In this document: piece by piece, positions 23,886-33,538 of the stretch | Layout: the number at the start of each line of letters is the position of its first letter | Position numbering within the stretch: position 1 is the stretch's first letter | Source of the DNA: Prevotella sp. | Lineage (GTDB): Bacteria; Bacteroidota; Bacteroidia; Bacteroidales; Bacteroidaceae | Assembly: GCA_016291085.1 (NCBI GenBank) | Contig: JAEEVW010000018.1 | Coordinates: forward strand, 1-64,000 | Reading direction: 5' to 3' | Length of the DNA: 64,000 nt | Notes under the pieces: generated by a model | Told to the model about the DNA's origin: nothing | The model's database searches: none | The model's input: only the letters and a program-made list of their open reading frames with translations | Made by a program: the position numbers and the translations under genes

Positions 23886-26734
23886 GCGACACGAAGATTA
23901 ACGTCTGGGGAGCACGCGTACACAACCTGAAGAACATTGACGTGGAGATTCCGCGCCAGTCGCTGACGGTGATTACCGGACTGAGCGGTTCAGGAAAATC
24001 GTCGCTGGCCTTCGACACCATCTTTGCAGAGGGACAGCGCAGGTATATCGAAACATTCTCAGCCTACGCCCGCAACTTTCTGGGAGGTCTAGAGCGCCCC
24101 GACGTGGACAAGATAACCGGACTGTCGCCCGTCATCAGCATCGAACAGAAAACGACGAACAAGAACCCGCGTTCGACGGTAGGCACCACCACCGAGGTGT
24201 ACGACTACATGCGATTGTTGTTTGCCCGTGCTGGCAAGGCCTACAGCTACATGACCGGTGAGCCGATGGTGAAATATACGGAGGAGAAGGTCATCGACAT
24301 GATTCTGCACGACTATGAAGGCAGGAAAATTTTGGTACTGGCCCCGCTAGTCAGGAGCCGCAAGGGTCACTACCGCGAGCTGTTCGAGTCGATGCGCAGG
24401 AAAGGCTATCTGCACGTGCGCGTGGACGGCGACGTGGTGGAACTGACTGAGGGCATGAAGGTGGACCGCTACAAGAACCACGACATCGAGGTTGTGATAG
24501 ACCGTCTGGCCGTCCCTACCCAACCTAACGAACCTAACACCCCTACCCAACCTACCGACCGCCTAAAGAAAACCATCCAAACAGCCATGAAACAGGGCGA
24601 AGGCCTGATTATGATCATGGACTACGACACGGGCGAAGTGAGGCATTTCTCGAAGCGAATGATGTGTCCGACAACGGGCATATCATACAATGAACCAGCG
24701 CCTAACACATTTTCGTTCAATTCTCCTCAAGGAGCTTGTCCGCGTTGTAAAGGACTGGGATATATCAACGAGATAGACATCGACAAGGTCATTCCGAACC
24801 GCAAGCACAGCATCTATGAAGGAGGCATTGCTCCGTTGGGGAAATACAAGAACCAGATGATTTTCTGGCAGATTGCCGCCATTCTGCGTTCCAACGAATG
24901 CGACCTGAAAACCCCGATAACAGACATCCCCGAAGAGGCCATGAGCGAGATTCTGTACGGTTCTCTTGAACCGGTACGCATTGACAAGGAACTGGTGCAT
25001 ACCTCGAGCGACTACTTCGTCGACTTTGACGGAGTGGTGAAATACCTGCGTTCGGTAATGGAAAGCGACGATACGACGGGCGGTCAGAAATGGGCCGATC
25101 AGTTCCTGGCAGAATGCGAGTGTCCGGAATGTCACGGACAACGACTGACGCGCGAGGCACTGTCGTACAAGATATGGGACAAGAACATCTCAGAGCTGGC
25201 CAATATGGATCTGAGTGAGTTGCGAAAGTGGCTGGACGACTGTGAGTCGCACCTAGACCACCAACAGCAACAGATTGCCGCCGAGATACTGAAGGAAATC
25301 AGGACGCGACTGGACTTCCTGCTGGAGGTCGGACTGGACTATCTGGCGCTAAACCGCCAGTCGGCCTCGCTATCGGGCGGTGAGAGCCAGCGCATCCGTC
25401 TGGCCACACAAATCGGTTCGCAGCTGGTGAACGTGCTCTACATTCTGGACGAGCCCAGCATCGGCCTTCACCAAAGGGATAACGAACGGTTGATACGCTC
25501 GCTAAAGGAACTGCGCGACCTGGGCAATACCGTCATTGTAGTGGAGCATGACGAGGACATGATGCGTCAGGCAGACTACATCGTCGACATCGGTCCTAAG
25601 GCGGGACGAAAAGGGGGCGAGGTGGTGTTCCAGGGCACCATCGACGAGATGCTGAAGATGGAAACCATCACGGCACAGTATCTGAACGGCAAGTTGAAGA
25701 TTGACGTGCCCCAGGAGCGTCGCAAAGGCAACGGCAAGACGCTGACGCTGACAGGCTGCCGTGGCAATAACCTAAAGAATGTCAACGTGGATTTCCCGCT
25801 TGGGAAACTCATCGTCGTAACAGGCGTGTCGGGCTCGGGCAAATCGACGCTCATCAACGAGACCCTCTACCCCATCCTATCGAAACATTTCTACCGTTCG
25901 CTGCAGGCGCCCATGCCCTACGACAGCATAGAAGGTTTGAAGCATATCGACAAGGTGGTAAACGTCGACCAAAGCCCTATTGGCCGTACGCCACGCTCGA
26001 ATCCTGCCACCTACACTGGTGTGTTCAGCGACATCCGCTCGCTGTTCGTCAATCTGCCCGAAGCACAAATCCGCGGCTACAAGCCCGGACGCTTCTCGTT
26101 CAATGTAAAGGGCGGACGCTGTGAGACCTGCGGCGGCAACGGTTACAAGACCATCGAAATGAATTTCCTGCCCAACATCCAAGTGCCCTGTGAAGAATGT
26201 CACGGCAAGCGATACAACCGCGAGACACTGGAGGTGAGATACAAGGGCAAGTCGATAGCCGACGTGCTGGACATGACCATTAACCAAGCTGTAGAGTTCT
26301 TCGAGAACGTACCCGACATCCTGCGCAAGATCAAGACCATACAGGACGTCGGACTGGGATATATCAAGTTGGGACAGCCTTCGACGACGCTGTCGGGCGG
26401 TGAAAGCCAACGTGTAAAGCTAGCCACAGAACTGTCGAAGAAAGATACGGGCAAGACGCTCTACATCCTGGACGAGCCCACGACGGGACTGCACTTCGAG
26501 GATATACGCATCTTGATGAACGTGCTGCAGACGCTGGTAGACCGCGGGAATACGGTCATCATCATCGAACACAACATGGATGTCATCAAGCTGGCCGACC
26601 ACATCATCGACATGGGACCGGAAGGCGGACGCGGAGGTGGCACCATCCTTACTACCGGCACACCGGAACAAGTGGCCAAGAGCAAGAAAGGATTCACCCC
26701 GGCATTCCTGAAGGAAACGCTGAAGAAGAGTTAA
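23882..26734 (+). CDS. uvrA: Excinuclease ABC subunit A
   Basis: A 950-residue DNA-damage sensor of nucleotide excision repair. Visible are [14 protein letters not shown] and [14 protein letters not shown] (Walker A), [16 protein letters not shown] and [15 protein letters not shown] (signatures), [12 protein letters not shown] and [11 protein letters not shown], and zinc-finger cysteines [27 protein letters not shown] and CEECHGKRY. Residues about 212-225 form an unusual Pro/Thr/Asn-rich stretch ([14 protein letters not shown]) in the first UvrB-binding region, encoded by a CCTACCCAACCTAAC-type repeat (24514-24559). It overlaps the preceding gene by four bases. Confidence 0.97.
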   Translation: MSDTKINVWGARVHNLKNIDVEIPRQSLTVITGLSGSGKSSLAFDTIFAEGQRRYIETFSAYARNFLGGLERPDVDKITGLSPVISIEQKTTNKNPRSTVGTTTEVYDYMRLLFARAGKAYSYMTGEPMVKYTEEKVIDMILHDYEGRKILVLAPLVRSRKGHYRELFESMRRKGYLHVRVDGDVVELTEGMKVDRYKNHDIEVVIDRLAVPTQPNEPNTPTQPTDRLKKTIQTAMKQGEGLIMIMDYDTGEVRHFSKRMMCPTTGISYNEPAPNTFSFNSPQGACPRCKGLGYINEIDIDKVIPNRKHSIYEGGIAPLGKYKNQMIFWQIAAILRSNECDLKTPITDIPEEAMSEILYGSLEPVRIDKELVHTSSDYFVDFDGVVKYLRSVMESDDTTGGQKWADQFLAECECPECHGQRLTREALSYKIWDKNISELANMDLSELRKWLDDCESHLDHQQQQIAAEILKEIRTRLDFLLEVGLDYLALNRQSASLSGGESQRIRLATQIGSQLVNVLYILDEPSIGLHQRDNERLIRSLKELRDLGNTVIVVEHDEDMMRQADYIVDIGPKAGRKGGEVVFQGTIDEMLKMETITAQYLNGKLKIDVPQERRKGNGKTLTLTGCRGNNLKNVNVDFPLGKLIVVTGVSGSGKSTLINETLYPILSKHFYRSLQAPMPYDSIEGLKHIDKVVNVDQSPIGRTPRSNPATYTGVFSDIRSLFVNLPEAQIRGYKPGRFSFNVKGGRCETCGGNGYKTIEMNFLPNIQVPCEECHGKRYNRETLEVRYKGKSIADVLDMTINQAVEFFENVPDILRKIKTIQDVGLGYIKLGQPSTTLSGGESQRVKLATELSKKDTGKTLYILDEPTTGLHFEDIRILMNVLQTLVDRGNTVIIIEHNMDVIKLADHIIDMGPEGGRGGGTILTTGTPEQVAKSKKGFTPAFLKETLKKS

Positions 26735-26739
26735 CGAAG

Positions 26740-28218
26740 TTATTTCTTGATCTTTACTTTTACCTCTTTGCTCTCGTTCTGCATGCGGTCGAGGGCGGTA
26801 ACGACGTAAACACAAGGCGTCTGCTCGTTGGCAGGCAACTCGTAGAACGTATCAGCAACGATAGCCTTCAGGTGACTCGTGTCATGAAGGTTGATCTTCT
26901 CTTTCTTATCAAAGCGGTAAACGGCATAGCGCGTGGCCTCGTCCTGCCAGCCATCACCCTTGGGCGCTGTCCAGAACAGCACACGCTGGCCATCAAAATT
27001 GAAAGCCTTCAGCTTACGAACCTTCTTTGGAGCCTTCTTGTCGATATGCTCCATCACGGGCTGCAAGGCCGGTGTGCGCCAATAGACATTACGCAAAGAA
27101 GTACCGTAGTTGCCGACGTTGTCGACAGCAGCCTTGGCATACCACAGAACGGTGCCCTTCACGCGGGGCAGTTGTTGATGGAGCGACATCTTAGCCGCCA
27201 GCTGATGGCGGTTCTTGTCCTTCAGGTCGGCATGCTTCACCGTGCGCTCGACATCCTCGCCAATATAAAGGTCTGAACGCGTAAGATGCTGGTTCCACCA
27301 ATGGATGAGCTCGTCGTAGTCCGCAGCGCGGTTGCCAATCTCCCAATAAATCTGGGGCACGCAATAATCCATCCAGCCGTTGGCATCCCATAAGAGCACG
27401 TCGGCATAAAGATCGTCGTAGTTCTGCAGGCCGTTGGTACGACTGCCATTGGGATCGCTTTTCTTGTTGCGATAGATGCCGAAGGGCGAGATGCCCACCT
27501 TCACCCAAGGTTTGGCTTCGTGAACGGTCTTGTAGAGTTGCTCAATAAAGAGATTGACATTGTAGCGGCGCCAGTCGCCACGATTGCTGATACCATTGGA
27601 GTTAGCCCGATACTGAGCATCGTCGGGAATCTGGATGCCAGCCACCGGATAGGGATAGAAATAGTCGTCGATGTGGAATCCGTCGACGTCGTAACGTGTC
27701 ACAATGTCGCGCGCCACCTCACAGATATAGTCGCGGCATTCCTGCAGGGCAGGATTCAGCAACGTCAGACCATCGTACTTGAAAGTCCACTCCGGATGCT
27801 GCACCACCACGTGGTTACGGGCATTGCCATGAGCCACCTTCGTCTTGGCACGATAGGGATTAATCCATGCATGAAGCTCCATACCACGCTTGTGGCACTC
27901 GTCAATCATCCATTTCAGAGGATCCCAATATGGATAGGGTTTGGCTCCCTGTTCGCCTGTCAGGTAATAACTCCACGGTTCCAGCTTACTCTCGTACAGC
28001 GCATCGCACTCAGGACGCACCTGAAAGATGATAGCGTTGCAACCATCCTTCTGCAATTCATTCAACTGGTTGGTCAGCGTGCGCTGCATGGCTTCGGTTG
28101 CCATACCCTTGAACTGTCCGTTGACACATTGTATCCACGCTCCGCGGAACTCTCTCTTCTGTTGGGCTGAAGCCACGATGGCCACGAGCAACAGGCATAT
28201 AGTAACTGTTCTCTTCAT
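26740..28218 (-). CDS. Secreted glycoside hydrolase-like protein (GHL10/YngK, DUF187 family)
   Basis: A 492-residue exported protein with signal peptide (KRTVTICLLLVAIVASAQQ). The core is a TIM barrel of the PF02638 family: REFRGAWIQCVNGQF, DGCNAIIFQVRPECDALYESKLEPWS, WMIDECHKRGMELHAWINPYRA, DGFHIDDYFYPYP, and WMDYCVPQIYWEIG. A C-terminal Fn3-like region begins near residue 405 (KKVRKLKAFNFDGQRVLFWTAP). The FHIDDYF and QIYW strands carry likely active-site acids. Related proteins act on peptidoglycan-like or other glycans, but the substrate is not shown here. Convergent with uvrA. Confidence 0.88.
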   Translation of the reverse strand: MKRTVTICLLLVAIVASAQQKREFRGAWIQCVNGQFKGMATEAMQRTLTNQLNELQKDGCNAIIFQVRPECDALYESKLEPWSYYLTGEQGAKPYPYWDPLKWMIDECHKRGMELHAWINPYRAKTKVAHGNARNHVVVQHPEWTFKYDGLTLLNPALQECRDYICEVARDIVTRYDVDGFHIDDYFYPYPVAGIQIPDDAQYRANSNGISNRGDWRRYNVNLFIEQLYKTVHEAKPWVKVGISPFGIYRNKKSDPNGSRTNGLQNYDDLYADVLLWDANGWMDYCVPQIYWEIGNRAADYDELIHWWNQHLTRSDLYIGEDVERTVKHADLKDKNRHQLAAKMSLHQQLPRVKGTVLWYAKAAVDNVGNYGTSLRNVYWRTPALQPVMEHIDKKAPKKVRKLKAFNFDGQRVLFWTAPKGDGWQDEATRYAVYRFDKKEKINLHDTSHLKAIVADTFYELPANEQTPCVYVVTALDRMQNESKEVKVKIKK

Positions 28219-28223
28219 ACGGC

Positions 28224-28709
28224 TTAATGTTTAAAAGTCTTCATAGCACGATCCATTTCACGGCGGTCTTCCTTCTCTTTCAGCGTCTGTCGCTTGTCGA
28301 ACTCCTTCTTACCCTTACAGAGAGCGATGTCCATCTTGGCCCGCCCGTTCTGGTCGATGAATACCAAGAGCGGCACGATGGTGTAACCCGTCTGCTTGGT
28401 GGCTAACGCCAGCTTGGCTATCTCGCGTTTCGTCAGCAACAACTTGCGGTCGCGCTTCAGTTCGTGATTGTTGTAAGAACCATAAAAATAGGGCGACACA
28501 TTCATGCCCTTCACCCACAGCTCGCCATTGATGATGGTGCAATAGGTGTCGACCAGCGAGGCCTTACCCAGACGGATACTCTTAATCTCCGTACCGGTAA
28601 GCACAATGCCGGCGGTAAAAGTCTCGATGAAAAAATACTCGAACGAGGCTTTCTTATTCTTTATGTTGACAGGGCTTTTCTTCCTAATCAGTTCGTCTTC
28701 TTTTGTCAT
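28224..28709 (-). CDS. smpB: SsrA-binding protein
   Basis: A 161-residue oligonucleotide-binding barrel that delivers tmRNA to stalled ribosomes. Family segments are [89 protein letters not shown] and a Lys/Arg-rich helical tail. The ssrA RNA gene is not visible in this window. It follows the DUF4375-like gene by 12 bp, so both are probably on one transcript. Confidence 0.97.
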   Translation of the reverse strand: MTKEDELIRKKSPVNIKNKKASFEYFFIETFTAGIVLTGTEIKSIRLGKASLVDTYCTIINGELWVKGMNVSPYFYGSYNNHELKRDRKLLLTKREIAKLALATKQTGYTIVPLLVFIDQNGRAKMDIALCKGKKEFDKRQTLKEKEDRREMDRAMKTFKH

Positions 28710-28721
28710 ATCAATGCTTAA

Positions 28722-29228
28722 TTATTCCACGGTAGCGAATCGGTCGAGGTGCTCGTCGATATAGCGGGCAATCTGCTCAGTCCAGGCTTCCTCTTCCTCG
28801 ACAAACTCATCGTCCAGATCGTCGAATTCAGGATACTGCTCGAACAACGCCATGAACTCGTCGTCGCTACAGTCGCGCTCCAATTGCTGGCCGTACTTCA
28901 CATACAACGTGTGAGCGTCGTAAATCAGCTTCGACAAGGGACGCATTCCCCACGACTTCACCGCCTTTGCAAAAGGATTCTTGAAAATAAAGGGACCGTA
29001 ACCGTTGTGGATGAGCTGTACGAAACCACCGTCCATCACCTCGTCGTGCAGCATTTGCCAAGCCAGCAACGTAATCTGATCGGCATTGAGCTGACTCATC
29101 GTATCGGCAGTCAGTTCACCGCCAATAGCCTCCTTGATAGCCGCGACGAAACATGCCACGAAGGCATCCATACCCTCGCCGGCAGCCTGACGCAGCGCCT
29201 GGTCTTTCACTATTACCGTTTTCATCAT
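28722..29228 (-). CDS. DUF4375-domain protein
   Basis: A 168-residue acidic protein (C-terminus FEQYPEFDDLDDEFVEEEEAW). The central helical segment, LLAWQMLHDEVMDGGFVQLIHNGYG, followed by KSWGMRPLSKLIYDA, matches DUF4375 (DMP19) as I remember it. Function unknown, possibly protein-protein regulation. Two ATGs, 29228 and 29225, are both usable. The -7 box ends five to eight bases before them, so the mRNA has almost no leader. Confidence 0.82.
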   Translation of the reverse strand: MMKTVIVKDQALRQAAGEGMDAFVACFVAAIKEAIGGELTADTMSQLNADQITLLAWQMLHDEVMDGGFVQLIHNGYGPFIFKNPFAKAVKSWGMRPLSKLIYDAHTLYVKYGQQLERDCSDDEFMALFEQYPEFDDLDDEFVEEEEAWTEQIARYIDEHLDRFATVE

Positions 29229-29233
29229 GTCCG

Positions 29234-29265
29234 CAAAGGTACGATATTTTTCTTGAATCTACAAA
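29234..29265 (-). promoter_or_regulatory. Promoter of the DUF4375-smpB transcript
   Basis: On the minus strand: TTTG (complement of 29262-29265), 20 bp, TACCTTTG (complement of 29234-29241). The start codon follows five or eight bases later. Confidence 0.82.
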
Positions 29266-29280
29266 TTCTATGAGCACTTT

Positions 29281-31206
29281 CTACAACTCCTCGCACTCCT
29301 TGAGCCATAATGTTGAACAAGCATCGCTGGGCATGCGCCAGTCGCCACGTGGCGAAAGACTGATACTGCCCACCTTCGGACCATCGGGCAGACAGGAACG
29401 TTTGAACTGTTGCGAGAAGAAGCGTCGACAGAACGTCTGGAGCCATTTCTTGATGGTATCGTGTTCATAGGTATCGCCAAAAGCATGTTTCGCCAGCAAG
29501 AATATCTTGGCAGGACGGAAACCGAAGCGCATGAAGTAGTAGAGGAAGAAATCGTGCAGTTCATAGGGGCCGACAAGGTCTTCAGTCTTCTGCTTGATGT
29601 TACCCATCTCGTCGGCTGGCGTCAATTCCGGCGAAATCGGCGTGTCGACAATGTCCAGCAACGTTTCGCGCTGGGCAGAGAAAGCTGCTGTGGACGCTAT
29701 ATATTTAATAATGTATTGGATCAGTGTCTTGGGGATGCCGGCATTGACACCATACATCGACATGTGGTCACCATTGTAAGTAGCCCAACCCAAGGCCAGT
29801 TCCGAAAGGTCGCCAGTACCAACGACAAGACCATTCAGTTTGTTCGCCAAATCCATCAGAATCTGGGTGCGCTCGCGAGCCTGAGAATTCTCGTAGGTAG
29901 CATCATGGATGGCAGCATCGTGGCCAATATCGGAGAAATGCTGCTTAACGGCCTTCACAATGGGAATCTCCATCTGCGAGATACCCAACGTCTGCATCAG
30001 CGAGGCAGCATTGTCGTGCGTGCGGTCGGTAGTACCGAAGCCAGGCATAGTGACACCGATGATGCCCTTGCGGTCATAACCAAGGCGATCGAAGGTGCGC
30101 ACACTAACCAACAAGGCCAGCGTGGAGTCGAGACCACCGCTGATGCCGATGACAACGTGCTGGCAATTGGTATGAATCAGTCGCTTGGCCAGTCCTGCCG
30201 TCTGGATATTCAGAATTTCCTCACAGGTCTCTTTCATTTCATCATCCTTAGGAATGAAGGGATGAGCGTCGACGGGGCGAGTAAATTCAAAAGGATGCTC
30301 GTCCATAGCGGGCTTGGTCTGAATAATCAGGGCATGGGCCTCACGCTGGGCATTGATAAACGTGCTGTTGGTCTGACGCTCGGTACGCAGGCATTCCACA
30401 TCAATCTGAGCCTTCTGCAACTGGGGCTGGAACGAGAACCGGTCGCCCTCGACAAGCAGTTTGCCGTTCTCGAAAATCATCGAATTGCCAGCATAAACCA
30501 CATCCTGCGTCGACTCGCCAAAACCTGACGATGCATAAACGTAGCCGCTCATGGTACGAGCACTCTGCTGGGCCACCAGCGAACGCAGATAACGATGCTT
30601 GCCTATCAGTTCATCGCTGGCTGAGCAGTTGAGGATAATCTCAGCACCGGCCATCGTCAGATTATTGCTGGGAGGAATGGGTGCCCAGACATCCTCACAG
30701 ATTTCCACGCCAAACTTGACACCGTCAGTAGTCTGGAACAATTTGGGTTCAGACGACAGATGGACGGGAGTGCCAGCCAGATAGATGTCCGTGGGATTCA
30801 AGTCTTGGGCAGAAGCAAACCATCGCTTCTCGTAGAACTCGGCATAGTTGGGCAGATAGGTCTTGGGAACGATGCCCAGAATGCTGCCATGCTGAATGAC
30901 AGCGGCACAATTCAACAACAGCCCACCAGCCTGGACGGGCAGCCCGACGACACAGATGATGTCGAGTGTACGGGTAAAGTCGAGCAACATGAGCAGTCCT
31001 TCTTCGGCCTTGGTAAGCAACAGCTGTTCCTTGAACAGGTCCTGACACGTATACCCCGTGATGCACAACTCCGGGAAGCATACAATCTCCACATGTTCGC
31101 TATCGGCCAGAGAAATGAGTTTCTCTATTTCCTCAACGTTGTAAACCACATCGGCCACCTTTACAGCCGGTACGGCAGCAGCCACCTTGATGAATCCGTA
31201 TTTCAT
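29281..31206 (-). CDS. nadE: Glutamine-dependent NAD+ synthetase
   Basis: A 641-residue two-domain enzyme: an N-terminal nitrilase-like glutaminase and a C-terminal ammonia-dependent NAD synthase. Catalytic Glu, Lys and Cys are visible in CFPELCITGYTC, IVPKTYLPNYAEF and FGVEICEDVWAP. The synthetase part has the PP-loop GISGGLDSTLALL, TMPGFGTTDRT and GTGDLSELALGWATYNGD. It lies 43 bp after queA in the same direction, with an A-rich 8-bp repeat between them. Confidence 0.97.
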   Translation of the reverse strand: MKYGFIKVAAAVPAVKVADVVYNVEEIEKLISLADSEHVEIVCFPELCITGYTCQDLFKEQLLLTKAEEGLLMLLDFTRTLDIICVVGLPVQAGGLLLNCAAVIQHGSILGIVPKTYLPNYAEFYEKRWFASAQDLNPTDIYLAGTPVHLSSEPKLFQTTDGVKFGVEICEDVWAPIPPSNNLTMAGAEIILNCSASDELIGKHRYLRSLVAQQSARTMSGYVYASSGFGESTQDVVYAGNSMIFENGKLLVEGDRFSFQPQLQKAQIDVECLRTERQTNSTFINAQREAHALIIQTKPAMDEHPFEFTRPVDAHPFIPKDDEMKETCEEILNIQTAGLAKRLIHTNCQHVVIGISGGLDSTLALLVSVRTFDRLGYDRKGIIGVTMPGFGTTDRTHDNAASLMQTLGISQMEIPIVKAVKQHFSDIGHDAAIHDATYENSQARERTQILMDLANKLNGLVVGTGDLSELALGWATYNGDHMSMYGVNAGIPKTLIQYIIKYIASTAAFSAQRETLLDIVDTPISPELTPADEMGNIKQKTEDLVGPYELHDFFLYYFMRFGFRPAKIFLLAKHAFGDTYEHDTIKKWLQTFCRRFFSQQFKRSCLPDGPKVGSISLSPRGDWRMPSDACSTLWLKECEEL

Positions 31207-31212
31207 AAGATT

Positions 31213-31250
31213 TTACTTTTTTACCTTTTTACTTTTTTACCTTTCCTTTT
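31213..31250. repeat. 8-bp-period T-rich repeat between queA and nadE
   Basis: TTTTTACTTTTTTACC-type units on the plus strand, reading as AGTAAAAA and GGTAAAAA in the mRNA and ending about seven bases before nadE's ATG. Same word as at 8547 and 50421. Confidence 0.8.
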
Positions 31251-32490
31251 ATGGAATGAGCAGTGAAGAGTCACCATAGCTCAGGAACCGGAAGTCGTGA
31301 GCCAGTGCATAGTCGTAGATTTTGTGCCAGTCGCCATGAACGAAAGCACTCACCAATAGCAACAACGTCGACTGAGGCTGATGGAAATTGGTGATGAGCA
31401 TCTTCACAATATGATAGTCGTAGCCTGGGGCTATGATAATCTGCGTAGACGAGTGAAGCACCGTCAATTCACGCCGCACCATCCAGTCGAGCAAAGCCTG
31501 AAGAGACTCCATAGCGGATGCAGATAATAATTCTTCATCCTTCATTCTTATTTCTTCATTCCCATAGGGTTCCCATTGGTTGACGTGCAGTTCATCCTCA
31601 GAAATATTTGGATTTGCCAACACCTTCAGCCCCATATAGTAGAGGCTCTCTAACGTTCGGACGCTGGTAGTTCCGACGGCAATAGCCTCAGCATGGTGAG
31701 CCAGCAAACGTTCAATAGTGCGGCGATGAACGGCAATATACTCCGTATGCATGGGATGCTCGCCAATGGTCTTGCTCTTGACGGGGCGGAACGTGCCCGC
31801 ACCCACATGAAGGGTTACCTCTTCGCGCTCAATACCATGAGCATCAATCTCGTTCAGCACACGCTCTGTGAAGTGCAGTCCGGCTGTCGGTGCAGCCACA
31901 CTACCCTTGATTTTCGAATAGACGGTCTGATAGGTCGTCTTGTCGCTCTCCTGGGTTTCACGATTCAAATAAGGAGGAATAGGCAGTTCGCCCATCACGT
32001 CAAGAATATCGGCAAAGTTGATGTTCGCATTATTCCATTCAAACTCAATGAGTTGACTCGTTCCGTGTTCTCCCACGCGTGTAGCGGAAATCTGAAGCTT
32101 TTCACTCTTTATTTCCAATTCGCGAGTGAGCGGACCTTCCTTCCATTTCTTCTGATTGCCCACCAGACACAGCCACGAACAACGGTGCGTCTGCTGGAAC
32201 ATCTGCTCGTAGTCGGCGGGGTCGTAGGGTTCCAACAGGAAAATCTCGATCAACGCCCCCGTACTCTTGCGGAAATGCAGGCGGGCCTGAATGACCTTCG
32301 TGTTGTTCATCACCATCAATGCGCCCTCGGGCAAGTGGTTAGGCAGGTGACGGAAAACATCCTCCCCTACTACACCTTTATTATATATAAGCAGCTTCGA
32401 CTGGTCGCGCTCTGCCAAGGGGAACTTCGCGATGCGCTCGTCCGGCAGATCGTAACTATAGTCGCTGATATGTATATCTTTCGTCTCCAT
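31249..32490 (-). CDS. queA: S-adenosylmethionine:tRNA ribosyltransferase-isomerase
   Basis: A 413-residue enzyme that transfers the ribosyl part of SAM to preQ1 in tRNA, in queuosine synthesis. Recognisable are ISDYSYDLPDERIAKFPLAERDQSKLL, MVMNNTKVIQARL, SVAAPTAGLHFTERVL, VTLHVGAGTFRPV and the IAVGTTSVRTLESL segment. A longer frame reaches 32529, but the -7 box is at 32499-32506, so METKDIHIS at 32490 is the start. Residues about 290-320 include an insert (HVNQWEPYGNEEIRMKDEELLS) that looks longer than in typical QueA. Confidence 0.95.
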   Translation of the reverse strand: METKDIHISDYSYDLPDERIAKFPLAERDQSKLLIYNKGVVGEDVFRHLPNHLPEGALMVMNNTKVIQARLHFRKSTGALIEIFLLEPYDPADYEQMFQQTHRCSWLCLVGNQKKWKEGPLTRELEIKSEKLQISATRVGEHGTSQLIEFEWNNANINFADILDVMGELPIPPYLNRETQESDKTTYQTVYSKIKGSVAAPTAGLHFTERVLNEIDAHGIEREEVTLHVGAGTFRPVKSKTIGEHPMHTEYIAVHRRTIERLLAHHAEAIAVGTTSVRTLESLYYMGLKVLANPNISEDELHVNQWEPYGNEEIRMKDEELLSASAMESLQALLDWMVRRELTVLHSSTQIIIAPGYDYHIVKMLITNFHQPQSTLLLLVSAFVHGDWHKIYDYALAHDFRFLSYGDSSLLIP

Positions 32491-32498
32491 ACGAAGTG

Positions 32499-32530
32499 CA
32501 AAGTTACGAATAAGTGAGTAAAAAACCAAA
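32499..32530 (-). promoter_or_regulatory. queA promoter with extended -33 element
   Basis: On the minus strand: TTTGG (complement of 32526-32530), 20 bp, TAACTTTG (complement of 32499-32506), then 8 bases to the ATG. The -33 box is inside an A/T motif (plus strand 32520-32544) also found before the TamA-like gene at 49228-49252. Confidence 0.85.
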
Positions 32531-32562
32531 TAAATTTGAGTTTTTTCGATTGCAACGCCACA

Positions 32563-32582
32563 CTCATACCTTTAGGTGTGAG
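32563..32582. promoter_or_regulatory. Dyad CTCA-T-ACCT-TT-AGGT-G-TGAG upstream of queA
   Basis: Perfect arms apart from one mismatched pair, centred near 32572, 33 bp upstream of the queA -33 box. Its ACCTTTAGGT core also occurs at 6742-6751 within a second, different dyad. Confidence 0.5.
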
Positions 32583-32669
32583 AACGTGAGTAACTTCGAC
32601 AATAAAGAGAGGTGCCTGCTAAAAGGTTGTGAGGTGCTGGATAAAAGGTTACGAAGTCCTTTGTAAAGT

Positions 32670-32753
32670 TAAAACTGCGTCGATGGACGCTAAAACTGCG
32701 ACAATGGATGATAAAACTGCGTCGATGGATGTTAAATCTGAGGCAATGATTTT
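32670..32753. repeat. Four tandem 21-bp repeats
   Basis: Units begin at 32670, 32691, 32712 and 32733. The first three share TAAAACTGCG(T/A)C(G/A)ATGGA, and the fourth is degenerate. Read in one frame (plus strand, 32671 on) they spell KTASMDA, KTATMDD, KTASMDV and KSEAMIL. The frame is open from 32623 to TAA 32788-32790 but lacks an ATG before the repeats. Confidence 0.9.
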
Positions 32754-32786
32754 AGTTTTTTCAGAGGAAAGATACAAAAAAGTCCA

Positions 32787-33485
32787 CTAAAATGCTGCGT
32801 GAAGGAAGGCGTAGATGATAGTGAGAGCCAAGACAGTGATGGGTACCAGCAACAACTTGCGGTCATAAGGGCGAGGCACTTCGAAACGGCCATTCACTCG
32901 GCTGTAGGCACGACAATAGATGCGATAGACAAGCCATCCGACGAAGCCTCCCCAGAGCAGTCCGACAGTGATGTCGCCGGGATAGTGGACGCCCAGATAG
33001 AGCCGCGTGTAACAGTTGACTAACGACCAGCCGACCATGCAGACCGTGAAGAATCGCCAGCGCATTAAGAGCGAGAAGAATACTGCAATAGAAAACGTGT
33101 TGGCGGCATGTGCCGAGAAGAAGCCGTAGTTGCCTCCACGGTAACCATCGACGATGTCGACTAATGCGCCGATTTCGGGGTCGTGTGTAGGACGCCATCG
33201 GGCCACAAGGGGCTTAACGATTTCGTCGTCAACAGCCCCTGCCAGCAGGACACACAGCCCAGCAGCCAAAAGAATCAGCACGATGTTCATGATTGCCCGC
33301 GGCTGATTTGGGTTTCCCATTCTTCTCATCCAGTTCGTGCGGCACACCGCGTAAAACAGCCCCAAGTACAACGGAATCCATGTCTTGGCATTGGTTAGTG
33401 TCATAATGACCGAGTCCAGCCACACCGAGTCGCTGCCGTTCACCATGAGCAGCAGTTGCTTGTCGAATTGAATGATTTCTTCCAT
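32787..33485 (-). CDS. PAP2-family membrane phosphatase
   Basis: A 232-residue integral membrane enzyme. The three PAP2 motifs are present: KPLVARWRPTHD, FSAHAANTFSIA (with the catalytic His) and TRLYLGVHYPGDI. There are about five or six transmembrane helices. Such enzymes remove phosphate from undecaprenyl pyrophosphate, phosphatidate or related lipids. In Bacteroidales many near cell-envelope genes are candidates for undecaprenyl-pyrophosphate recycling or lipid A trimming. The substrate is not shown by sequence. Confidence 0.92.
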   Translation of the reverse strand: MEEIIQFDKQLLLMVNGSDSVWLDSVIMTLTNAKTWIPLYLGLFYAVCRTNWMRRMGNPNQPRAIMNIVLILLAAGLCVLLAGAVDDEIVKPLVARWRPTHDPEIGALVDIVDGYRGGNYGFFSAHAANTFSIAVFFSLLMRWRFFTVCMVGWSLVNCYTRLYLGVHYPGDITVGLLWGGFVGWLVYRIYCRAYSRVNGRFEVPRPYDRKLLLVPITVLALTIIYAFLHAAF

Positions 33486-33486
33486 A

Positions 33487-33538
33487 TCTCTTACTTCTTA
33501 CCTCTTACATCTTACCTCTTACTACTCACCTCTTACCT
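33487..33538. repeat. 7-8-bp-period CTTACCT-type repeat between PAP2 and batD-batE
   Basis: Six or seven degenerate units (CTTACTT, CTTACCT, CTTACAT and variants) fill the whole 53-bp gap and end against the batE stop. On the mRNA they read as purine-rich AGGTAAGA words ending at the PAP2 start codon. Confidence 0.8.

Noticed and set aside
32623..32790. Calling the 21-bp repeat frame a CDS
   Set aside because: No ATG or clear start before the repeats and no promoter; kept only as a repeat and a finding.
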